Positions 18,973-27,298 of a DNA stretch of 64,000 nucleotides are shown piece after piece. The DNA comes from Paradesertivirga mongoliensis (GTDB taxonomy: Bacteria > Bacteroidota > Bacteroidia > Sphingobacteriales > Sphingobacteriaceae), in NCBI RefSeq assembly GCF_024436395.1, contig NZ_JAFMZO010000002.1, positions 868,001-932,000 of the forward strand, given 5' to 3'. The position numbers and the translations under genes are program-made. The stretch's first letter is position 1. Each line of letters opens with the position of its first letter. The notes below the pieces were generated by a model, which was not told the DNA's origin, searched no databases, and was given only the letters and a program-made list of their open reading frames with translations.

Positions 18973-19806
18973 TTATAATCGCCTTGCAAACAATCGAAAA
19001 AATAAAATCAATCCGCTCAAAACCAGCAGAACGAACGAAGCAGCAATACCAAACAGCCACCAGAATCGAAACTGCTGGCCCAGATCCGCTGTAAATCGGT
19101 ACATATGCAACTGATCGAACACCGGCTTGACCGTAGATTCTATGGCCGGATACACATCTGAAACGGCGTGCATCAACCCGGTTACGGCGAATAATATCAT
19201 AAATACTGATACACAAATCCCGATTCTGCGATGCCATAACTTTTCTTTCTGAGTTGGGTGTATCTGTTTCCTGGTTCTGAAGAAGGGTAATAGAAAATAC
19301 AGATAAACACCCAACCACCCCGCCAATAGTGTTATCAACGAAAAGAAAATAATGCCGGTAGCACGAATTGACGGCCAGGGCTTCAAGAAATCCCACTTAT
19401 GAAGATACCCGAACCATTTATGGATGCCGCGGCTGGTCTGGGTAGAACCACTAATGATCCTCTTTCCTCTGAGATCCACATATAATATGGTCTGATTGGC
19501 CGATGCCATGGTTGCCTGGAAAACTGGAAGCACCTTGTTCTTAGCGGAGTAGCCGAGGTTAAATGTCTCAATCTTTTGAATATTCTCCACCTTTGCATCT
19601 GATTGGTAACGCGCCTTAACGAGTATGGTTGTCTGCTCATAATCGCTTCCCGACAAACGCATTTCGTATGGAGCTTTCTCAAACGCGGGCTTGAACCATG
19701 CATTTGCCTGATGTAAAACTGCACTTCCGGCCCACATGGTAAAGGGTACGGTGGCAATGGCGCTGAGCAAACGGTGCCATTTATAAGCTTTCTTTCGTAA
19801 AAACAT
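18973..19806 (-). CDS. PepSY-domain inner-membrane protein
   Basis: Integral membrane protein of 277 residues with PepSY-associated transmembrane character. It begins KKAYKWHRLLSAIATVPFTMWAGSAVLHQ, has a central PepSY-like segment and the motif GIHKWFGYLHKWD, and further membrane helices at about 155-175, 205-225 and 250-270. In Bacteroidota such proteins commonly accompany TonB-dependent receptors for siderophores or metals and may be reductases. It starts 1 bp after the receptor gene's stop codon, so the two are co-transcribed. No cofactor motif beyond scattered His residues is clear. Confidence 0.8.
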   Translation of the reverse strand: MFLRKKAYKWHRLLSAIATVPFTMWAGSAVLHQANAWFKPAFEKAPYEMRLSGSDYEQTTILVKARYQSDAKVENIQKIETFNLGYSAKNKVLPVFQATMASANQTILYVDLRGKRIISGSTQTSRGIHKWFGYLHKWDFLKPWPSIRATGIIFFSLITLLAGWLGVYLYFLLPFFRTRKQIHPTQKEKLWHRRIGICVSVFMILFAVTGLMHAVSDVYPAIESTVKPVFDQLHMYRFTADLGQQFRFWWLFGIAASFVLLVLSGLILFFRLFARRL

Positions 19807-19807
19807 A

Positions 19808-22111
19808 TTATTTTTTACTTAGCTGATAAGAAATGCCTGTATTGAAAGTTCTTGGTTGTCCTAAGTTGTAACTATATCCAGAAGCTGATTTGCTGGCGGC
19901 CACCGAATAATAAGTATCGGCTGCATTTAAAATATTAAGCCATACTTCGAACTGCTTAAATTGGTACGCTCCCCTCACATTATAGACATTAAATCCACCA
20001 TACTTTTTTGAATTTATGTTATCGAGCCAATAACTGCTTTGATGCTGCCATTCTACACTTGTACGTAAATCTTTTAAAAACGCTGGTCTGTATGAGATTT
20101 CCCCGTTTGCCAAAAATCCGGGAGCGCCTGCCATCACGTTCCCATTGTAATTAAGTCCCTTTTCGACAAATTGAATGAAGGTATGTCGTGAATTTGCCGC
20201 GCTTAGACGCAGCTTCAATTCGGCGGATGGCCGATAATTTAACCCGTATTCAAAACCCAGATGGCTGGTTTTGCCTGCATTTTCGTTTTTTGAAGTACCA
20301 TCGTCGGCCAGAACCGAAATAATTTCGTCGGTGCCTTTCATGCTGTAGAGGCTCCAGTCGGCAAATATCTTACCTTTGTAAAGTTCCAGCCAGCCCCCTA
20401 ATTCATAATTATAGAATTTTTGGGGTGATAAATACGGCACTTTTACGCCCTGGTATAATTCGCTGATTTGCGGCGGAACAAAACCCTGACTGAAATTGGT
20501 ATAGAAGCCAACGTTCTGATAATTATACGTAAGTCCCAGTTTCGGGGTAAAGCTCTGGAAGTTATTTTTTGTATTGGGTGCACCCGAAAATGCCGTGCCT
20601 GAAAGTTTGTTTTGGTAGTTGTAATGATAATAATCATACCGTATGGCGGCTACCAGCTTTAAACCTCTCCAAATTTTCTGATTGTAACTCAGGTAGGATG
20701 CGAGGTTCGTAATCGCCGTAGAATAACTACTTAAGGCCGAATCACTTTTTGAATATCCGGTAAAATAACCCGCTTCATCTTTGTCGATACTGATATAATC
20801 TGCCTGATACTTTGAGGGACTAAAATCCAGATTCGCACCAGCAGATATTTTACTTCCGAGCTTCTCAAGCTTCTGATCATGCTGCAAAAAGAGAGCGAAC
20901 GTATTGAACTGGCTGGTACTAATTTCCCCATGCGCTTTAAACGGATTGCCCTGGTAAGTACCGGCAACCCTGCGATAATCATTTTTTATCTTGTAGGCAG
21001 GATTCTGATCAATGCGATTATCGCGGTAAACCAGCGATGCCTTGGTTTCAGCGAAGTCATTCCATCTATGATCAAGCTGCGATTTAATCCGCAAGGCTTT
21101 CACTTTACGGAATGTAAAATTGTTTAATGAAGAGAAATTTCTGCCAGCGTAGTGACTGCTGTCCAGCGCACCAAACATATCGCTATAATAGTTATTGTAG
21201 GATATGCCGTTGACCATTCGTGTGCCTGCGTTGAAGTTGTAATTGCTTTTTACACTAAGGGCGGCCTTGCTAAAATCGCTATGCTGAAGTCGTCCGCCGT
21301 TTTTGTCGGCGTAATAACCCGATACTAAAACTCCGGCTCTGCCGAAAGAGTCGCCATATTGAATATCGGTTCTTTTATAACCGTTGGTATTGGCCTGGAT
21401 ACTGATTTGCCCTGTGGCTTGGGCTGGCGCAGACAGGGTTATCACATTCACCGCCCCTCCTATTGCTTCCGCTCCATACATGGCCGATGCTGGCCCCCTT
21501 ATCACCTCGATCTGCTTCATGGCTGCCATGTTCATTTCGATTAAAGCATTGTGATTGTATAACCCCGTAGTACGAACCGGTATGCCATCTTCCAGATACA
21601 GAAACAGGCTTTTTGTCGTCATCGGCTGCCTGATACTCATCTGATGCTGCTCATTACCAAGATTTACCATAAACACTCCGCTGGCTTTATTCAGCACCTG
21701 GTCAATCGAATTGGCTTTGGCTTCTTTCAGTATGAGTGTACCAATGGTGCTAATTGCCACCGGCGACTCGCGTCTGCTTTCGGCAACACGGCCTGCTGTA
21801 ACAACTATTTCTTTAAGTGTTTGAATTTCCTGTTCAAGGGCAATCACATTGTCGTCAATATTCGGCTGATAACAGCAGGTTTGGAATCCGGCATAGCTAA
21901 CGTACAACGTATCGGTGCGTAAAACAGAGACTTTATAGCTACCCGAAGCATCCGACTTCCCGATGTTTAAATTATTGACCTTTATGGAAGCACCCGCTAT
22001 TGGCTCCATTGTCAATTTGTCTATCACTTTGCCCTGCAATTCTATAGTTTGGGCACGAGAATAACTTGTGAACGCACAAAGTATTCCCACGAAAAACGCT
22101 AGCGTTTTCAT
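19808..22111 (-). CDS. TonB-dependent outer-membrane receptor
   Basis: Outer-membrane active transporter of 767 residues. It has a signal peptide (MKTLAFFVGILCAFTSYSRAQ) and a carboxypeptidase-D-like regulatory domain (about 25-95; LQGKVIDKLTMEPIAGASI). The plug (about 105-230) carries VIRGPASAMYGAEAIGGAVNVIT, and a beta-barrel ends NTGISYQLSKK. It lacks the SusC-length barrel and has no SusD partner. The PepSY partner downstream and the small Cys-motif protein upstream suggest uptake of a metal chelate (iron siderophore or copper) and not a glycan. Substrate is inference from context. Confidence 0.88.
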   Translation of the reverse strand: MKTLAFFVGILCAFTSYSRAQTIELQGKVIDKLTMEPIAGASIKVNNLNIGKSDASGSYKVSVLRTDTLYVSYAGFQTCCYQPNIDDNVIALEQEIQTLKEIVVTAGRVAESRRESPVAISTIGTLILKEAKANSIDQVLNKASGVFMVNLGNEQHQMSIRQPMTTKSLFLYLEDGIPVRTTGLYNHNALIEMNMAAMKQIEVIRGPASAMYGAEAIGGAVNVITLSAPAQATGQISIQANTNGYKRTDIQYGDSFGRAGVLVSGYYADKNGGRLQHSDFSKAALSVKSNYNFNAGTRMVNGISYNNYYSDMFGALDSSHYAGRNFSSLNNFTFRKVKALRIKSQLDHRWNDFAETKASLVYRDNRIDQNPAYKIKNDYRRVAGTYQGNPFKAHGEISTSQFNTFALFLQHDQKLEKLGSKISAGANLDFSPSKYQADYISIDKDEAGYFTGYSKSDSALSSYSTAITNLASYLSYNQKIWRGLKLVAAIRYDYYHYNYQNKLSGTAFSGAPNTKNNFQSFTPKLGLTYNYQNVGFYTNFSQGFVPPQISELYQGVKVPYLSPQKFYNYELGGWLELYKGKIFADWSLYSMKGTDEIISVLADDGTSKNENAGKTSHLGFEYGLNYRPSAELKLRLSAANSRHTFIQFVEKGLNYNGNVMAGAPGFLANGEISYRPAFLKDLRTSVEWQHQSSYWLDNINSKKYGGFNVYNVRGAYQFKQFEVWLNILNAADTYYSVAASKSASGYSYNLGQPRTFNTGISYQLSKK

Positions 22112-22219
22112 TTCACTCTCCTTTTGGATGAAATCAATTCATCGCATAAACATTAAACTAATACGGGCTTAAATCCTGAAAAGGATCGCCGTCTGAGATT
22201 TTGAAACAATCTCAATAAA

Positions 22220-22591
22220 TCAGGAACGTATACCGGGAGGATGAAAAGGGCTTTCAGGCCAGCCTTTTTGCTTTTTATTATGATTTTGAAGAATGTAAAT
22301 TAGCTTGGCAGGGATAACACAAAACTCGTGCACCCGCTCCTGAGCCGAGGCCAGGTAATACACGTCTTTTAAAGTAGTGTCGTTTGCTTCTTTTTGCTGT
22401 TTAGCCTCTTTCTGCGACTTTTTCAAATAACATTTGCCTTTGCAATTAAGCTTTGGCTTCGTTCTGTTTACACAGATTTTCGCCACAATGTATTCCATGT
22501 TCATTTTAAAGCCAACAGTGGCCAATAGCCCCGCAAAGCTTAAGCCTTGCAGGCACACTATCAGAAATACTGCTAAAGCCTTTCTTAACAT
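22220..22591 (-). CDS. Small Cys-motif protein linked to TonB receptor
   Basis: Short protein of 123 residues with a hydrophobic N-terminus (MLRKALAVFLIVCLQGLSFAG) and the motif KICVNRTKPKLNCKGKCYLKK, followed by a Lys-rich stretch. Proteins of this pattern (I.K.LC.NR.KP.L.C.GKC.L.K) are familiar from Bacteroidota genomes just upstream of TonB receptors, but I know no assigned function. The open frame extends to 22690 with a basic, unlikely leader; ATG 22591 gives the expected start. It lies about 110 bp before the receptor gene on the same strand. The four Cys suggest a metal link or disulfides; that is inference. Confidence 0.65.
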   Translation of the reverse strand: MLRKALAVFLIVCLQGLSFAGLLATVGFKMNMEYIVAKICVNRTKPKLNCKGKCYLKKSQKEAKQQKEANDTTLKDVYYLASAQERVHEFCVIPAKLIYILQNHNKKQKGWPESPFHPPGIRS

Positions 22592-22859
22592 ATTGCAGAT
22601 TGTTTTTCTCAACACTCTTAAAGCGATGCGCAAAGGTAGTATTATCCTTATAATTTGCAGTACCACAAAGATTATTCGGTGGCGCGCCATGGGCAGATAT
22701 TAAAAAGCACATCCGCGAATAAGCCCTATTTATCTTTTTTTTTATCTATTTGATCAGATCTGATTAAAATTGCTCAATATTACAGAGCTGGGCTATTCGT
22801 GGGTAACTGCTATGCTCTTTTTTCCTTAAATTTAGGTCTAACCTTTTCCGCTTCTTTTG

Positions 22860-25800
22860 ATGAACTTCATTCCGTTCAGATCTTTTTGTATGATTTTCCT
22901 TTTGAAAATTGTCGTTCCGTTAACCGCCCTGGCTGATCAGCCGGAGTTAAAGCTTACAAACATATCGAGAGAGCATGGACTGTCAAACAGCACAGTATTT
23001 TGCATTTATCAGGATTCGTATGGCTTTATATGGTTTGGTACCGGAGACGGGCTTAACAGGTACGACGGAGCACAGATGCAGGTATACCGGAACGATGCGA
23101 AAATAAATCACACGATCAGTGATAATTATGTGAAGTACATCTATGAAGACAGCCAGAGAAATTTATGGGTGGGGACGACAAATGGCCTAAACTTATTCGA
23201 CAGGAAACTGGGCAGGTTCAAAAGATTTTTCTTCAACCCGGAAGGAAAATCAGGAAATGACATTAGCTGCGTCCTGGAAGACAGAAAAAAGAATTTATGG
23301 ATAGGAACACATGGCGCCGGACTAGCTATTCTCGATAAAAAAGTGGGTAAGCTTCGTTCGATTGCTCCAGAATATAAAAACAAGGCGCCACTCAGCCTTA
23401 ACCACATTAATCATCTGTTTGAAGACAGCAAACAAAATTTGTGGATCGCTACCAATCAGGGCATCGTTATATTGGACATTAAGCAGAAGCAGCTAAAAAA
23501 GCTTGATATTCAGGGAAAGTCAAGAATAGACGTGCGGACCATTTGCGAAGACAGTCAGGGAAAGAAATGGATTGCCACAGAGGGAAACGGAATTTTTGTT
23601 TATTCTCCGGGCACCGGTAAATTCCACAATTACAATCACCAGGAAAAGCAAAGTTCGAGCCTTGGGAGCAACCTGGTAAGAACCTTAATGATCGACAAGG
23701 ATGGTAAAGTATGGTCGGGATGTGTTACGGGAGGGCTTAATCTGCTTGACTCAAAAACAAATTCTTTCTATCGTTATATCCCGGACCGGACGGTTTCTGC
23801 ATTATTTGAAGATAATCAGGGAAATCTCTGGGCCGGAACGCACCGGGGCGGCGTTTACTTATACGCGCCAAATGCACAAAAATTCAATGTGGTGCAGATA
23901 CAAACTTCGCCCCATATACTCAGCAATAACGATGTAAGAGCATTTTTTGAAGACAAGAAGGGAAATATCTGGATTGGCACAGATGGCGGCGGCGTATCTA
24001 AATATAACCCGGAAACAAAAAAAGCAATAAAATTCAGACACCAAACTGCAAGTCCAAACTCATTGGGGAGCGATTTTATCCTGGATATCATTGGCGACAA
24101 TAATTCAAACGTCTGGATTTCTTCGTGGGGCGGCGGCATTAGTCTCTACAACGAAAAAAACAGCAAGTTTACCCGCTATCTTAACAGGCCGCAAGACAGC
24201 TCGTCTATTAGCTCAAATTATGTTCACAAAATGATCCCTGACGAAAAGGGGAATTTTTGGGTTGGCACTTACTTTGGCGGACTGAACTATTTGAACACAG
24301 TCTCGGGGAGATTCACGCGAATTCCGTCTACCCGGAATATCCCCAGAGCAATGTGGGGCAATAATGTAATTTCGATGTGTGAAGATGTAAAAAAGGGTAA
24401 TCTCTGGATAGGTACAGATGACGCCGGGTTGAACTATTTCGATAAAGCATCGCAAAGCTTTCAACATTATTTCGTAGACGGGGCGAGCCTGCAGGAGATA
24501 CGCATCATTTTCAAAGACCGAAAAAACAGGATTTGGGTTGGTGCGAAAGGAATATACTTATATAACAGGAAGAAAAACAGATTCGACCGCTACACCAAAG
24601 CACCTTCTTTAAATGCAGATTTTATTAAAGGCATTTTAGAGGACGACAAAGGGCATTTGTGGATCTCAACATTGAATGGACTTGTTAATTTAGATCCTGA
24701 AAAAGGCAGCACCAGGCGTTTTAACACTTCAGACGGGTTACAGAGTCTGGAGTTTGAAGCCAATGCAGTTTTAAAAACCCGCAACGGAGTGATGTATTTT
24801 GGTGGCATTAACGGGTACAATTACTTTCATCCCGAAAACATTCCAACCAACAACTTTATTCCGCCCGTTTATTTTACAGAGCTTTCTATCTTTAATAAAA
24901 GAGCCGTCCCTCTCGAAGAAGGTTCACCATTAAAGGAAGACCTTCCTTTTGTGCCCGTAATCAATCTCAATTATAAACAATCATCATTTTCGGTAAGTTA
25001 CGCAGCGTTAAATTATACTTCTCCGAATAACAACCAATATGCCTATAAGCTAGAAGGATTTGACAAGGAGTGGAACTACGTTGGCAACGCTACCAAAGCA
25101 TCTTATACAAACCTCGACCCAGGAGATTATATCCTGAAAGTTAAAGCGGCAAATAACGACGGTATTTGGAGCAATAGAATTGCAAATCTCGAAATCAGCA
25201 TAGCTCCGCCCTTCTGGCAACGGATTTGGTTCCAATTAATTACAGTGGCATTGATCATCAGCATTGTGTACTATGTCCTTTCGCTCAAAAGGAAACTGGA
25301 ACTCGAAAAGCTCGAAGAAAAAAAGAAAGACGAGATCCACCAGATGCAGCTGGAATTTTTCACCAATATATCTCATGAATTCAGAACGCCGCTTGCTTTA
25401 ATTATAGGCCGGCTCGACAGGTTGGTTAAGGAGAATAGTAACAAGGACCTGCTTCCGCATATACGTTCTTTGTTTAAAAACTCGGCTCACCTGCTAAACT
25501 TGCTGAATGAGTTAATGGACTTCAGAAAAGTAGAGTCGGGTGCGTTGCAACTCCACGTTTCGAAAGGTAATTTAAGCTCGTTTTTGGATGAGCTCGCGGA
25601 AGAATTCATTATTTTGGCACAAGAGAAAAACATACAACTTTCGATAGAAAAGCATGAAGAAATATCCGAAGCCTGGTTCGACCGTCAGGTTATGGAGAAA
25701 ATCATCACCAATTTGATTCACAATTCAATAAAATATACGCCGCCAGGAGGCCAGATATCTGTTGAAATTGTTAAAGAGTGGCCTGAACGCACATTTGAAA

Positions 25801-26966
25801 ACGAATTATCTATCAGAAGTGGGTATAACCCCGTCGAAGCGCTGGGGATCCGCGTGAAGGATTCAGGCATCGGGATAACCCGCGATTCTTTAAAACTTTT
25901 ATTCGAGCGATATTTCCGGATAACCGATGCCCATTTAGGATCGGGCGTGGGTTTGGCATTCGTAAAGAGCCTGGCAATGTTGCATAAAGGCGACATTTAC
26001 GTATCGAGCGAGAAGAACCAGGGTACAGAGATCGTCATTTCTATTCCATGTACCGAAAACGACTATTCGGCAACAGAAAAGAGAACTGAACACACCAAAA
26101 CTGGTCTCGATAACCTCGAAAGCATCCTAACTGAACCAGACATAGGCATTTTCGACCATACACCACTTGCAGAGTCAGACGAAGATATTTCTGCCGCCAA
26201 TAAAAGACGGATTCTTTTGGTTGAAGACAACGATGAGATGAGGAATATGCTAAAAGAATCCCTTTCTGCCTACTTCCATGTTTCCGAAGCATCTAACGGC
26301 GCCGAAGGATACCTAAAAGTAAAAGAAGAGTTTCCGGAACTCATTATTAGCGACGTAATGATGGGAGTAATGGGTGGCATAGAGTTTTGTAAAAGAGTCC
26401 GGGAAAACATTGAAACTTCACATATTCCGTTTATCATGCTAACCGCCAAAAGCTCTCTGGAAGCACAGATCAGCGGCATTGAAACGGGTGCAGACCTTTA
26501 TTTCCCAAAACCTGTCAGTGTACAGCTTCTTCTGTTAACTATCCAAAACATCTTCAATCAAAGGCGAAAGCTTAAGACTCATTCTGTAAAGGGGCACCAG
26601 GCTGAACTGAAAGAGCTCGTTCACTCTACAAAAGAGCGTGAATTCATAGTTAAGGTTCTTACAATAATTGAAAAATACATGGAAGACCCTAATTTCGATG
26701 CCGACCGCTTATGCCGTGAAATTGCAATGAGCAAAACTAATTTGTATCATAAACTTAAGAGCATAACAGGGCATTCGATTTCAGAATTTATCCGATCTGT
26801 AAGATTAAACAAAGCGAAGGAAATAATGGTGAATGAGGATGTATTGATAAATGAAGTGATGTTCAGGGTTGGGATTCAAACGCAGTCGTATTTCACAAGA
26901 GTGTTTAAGAGTGAATTTGGCACTACTCCCAGACAGTTTTTACAGGAGGTAAGGGCGAGGAACTAA
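22860..26966 (+). CDS. Hybrid two-component system regulator (HTCS)
   Basis: Single-polypeptide sensor and transcription factor of 1368 residues. After a signal/anchor segment there are about 14 two-component-propeller (Reg_prop) blades with the signature (N/K)xW(I/V)GT..G(L/V)xxY/F, such as NLWVGTTNGLNLFDR and NIWIGTDGGGVSKYN. A Y_Y_Y domain follows (YKLEGFDKEWNYVG), then a membrane helix at about 800-820. HisKA has the phospho-acceptor in NISHEFRTPL (about 838), then HATPase (NLIHNSIKYTPPGG, KDSGIGI, GSGVGLAFVK), a receiver with phospho-Asp in IISDVMM (about 1164), and an AraC-type DNA-binding domain from about 1265. Such proteins bind an oligosaccharide in the periplasm and activate polysaccharide loci. 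The frame opens at TTG 22857; ATG 22860 is the start. Confidence 0.95.
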   Translation: MNFIPFRSFCMIFLLKIVVPLTALADQPELKLTNISREHGLSNSTVFCIYQDSYGFIWFGTGDGLNRYDGAQMQVYRNDAKINHTISDNYVKYIYEDSQRNLWVGTTNGLNLFDRKLGRFKRFFFNPEGKSGNDISCVLEDRKKNLWIGTHGAGLAILDKKVGKLRSIAPEYKNKAPLSLNHINHLFEDSKQNLWIATNQGIVILDIKQKQLKKLDIQGKSRIDVRTICEDSQGKKWIATEGNGIFVYSPGTGKFHNYNHQEKQSSSLGSNLVRTLMIDKDGKVWSGCVTGGLNLLDSKTNSFYRYIPDRTVSALFEDNQGNLWAGTHRGGVYLYAPNAQKFNVVQIQTSPHILSNNDVRAFFEDKKGNIWIGTDGGGVSKYNPETKKAIKFRHQTASPNSLGSDFILDIIGDNNSNVWISSWGGGISLYNEKNSKFTRYLNRPQDSSSISSNYVHKMIPDEKGNFWVGTYFGGLNYLNTVSGRFTRIPSTRNIPRAMWGNNVISMCEDVKKGNLWIGTDDAGLNYFDKASQSFQHYFVDGASLQEIRIIFKDRKNRIWVGAKGIYLYNRKKNRFDRYTKAPSLNADFIKGILEDDKGHLWISTLNGLVNLDPEKGSTRRFNTSDGLQSLEFEANAVLKTRNGVMYFGGINGYNYFHPENIPTNNFIPPVYFTELSIFNKRAVPLEEGSPLKEDLPFVPVINLNYKQSSFSVSYAALNYTSPNNNQYAYKLEGFDKEWNYVGNATKASYTNLDPGDYILKVKAANNDGIWSNRIANLEISIAPPFWQRIWFQLITVALIISIVYYVLSLKRKLELEKLEEKKKDEIHQMQLEFFTNISHEFRTPLALIIGRLDRLVKENSNKDLLPHIRSLFKNSAHLLNLLNELMDFRKVESGALQLHVSKGNLSSFLDELAEEFIILAQEKNIQLSIEKHEEISEAWFDRQVMEKIITNLIHNSIKYTPPGGQISVEIVKEWPERTFENELSIRSGYNPVEALGIRVKDSGIGITRDSLKLLFERYFRITDAHLGSGVGLAFVKSLAMLHKGDIYVSSEKNQGTEIVISIPCTENDYSATEKRTEHTKTGLDNLESILTEPDIGIFDHTPLAESDEDISAANKRRILLVEDNDEMRNMLKESLSAYFHVSEASNGAEGYLKVKEEFPELIISDVMMGVMGGIEFCKRVRENIETSHIPFIMLTAKSSLEAQISGIETGADLYFPKPVSVQLLLLTIQNIFNQRRKLKTHSVKGHQAELKELVHSTKEREFIVKVLTIIEKYMEDPNFDADRLCREIAMSKTNLYHKLKSITGHSISEFIRSVRLNKAKEIMVNEDVLINEVMFRVGIQTQSYFTRVFKSEFGTTPRQFLQEVRARN

Positions 26967-26975
26967 GCTTAAAAT

Positions 26976-27010
26976 AAAAAGCTTCCCAGTGAAGGAGGAA
27001 GCTTTTTATT
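26976..27010 (+). terminator. Rho-independent terminator after HTCS gene
   Basis: The inverted repeat AAAAAGCTTCC / GGAAGCTTTTT, with a loop of about ten bases and a following T-rich run, lies 10 bp after the HTCS stop. Its A/T flanks make it usable on both strands. Confidence 0.85.
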
Positions 27011-27025
27011 TCGTTGCTACTATTG

Positions 27026-27230
27026 TTACTCTACCAGAAAAGCATCCATAGCTTTGCTGTACTAGCCGCCATCCCGCCAGACACTTAAAGGCATTCTGCT
27101 TCGCCCCTGGCGCCCTGCGGCTCCCAATAGATCACTCCCAGGCCTTTTTCGTCCGGAGCCATCCTATGTCAGCCCTTTCGGAAAAGCACGGGAACCAGTT
27201 TTACGCCTCTAATGGTACCACAGGATAAAA
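27026..27230 (-). pseudogene. Remnant of GH53 endo-beta-1,4-galactanase C-terminus
   Basis: On the minus strand the region decodes to pieces of the GH53 C-terminus: PDEKGLGVIYWEPQGARG in one frame, then, after a frame change, MPLSVWRDGG, an in-frame TAG, and YSKAMDAFLVE followed by a TAA at 27028-27026. In intact GH53 enzymes the corresponding pieces are a KGLG(V)xYWEP strand and a CxxxxGxPxxAxDAF end. Upstream, the frame is broken again by TGA. The N-terminal barrel is absent, so this is a 3' relic. An intact GH53 gene lies at 48227. Recognition is by eye, and similarity of the short pieces is the only evidence. Confidence 0.55.
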
Positions 27231-27298
27231 AAGTAAGCAGCAGACAAAAATGCTAAACTTCTTCTCAATTCTATTAATACTTACCACAATCCTTTCGC

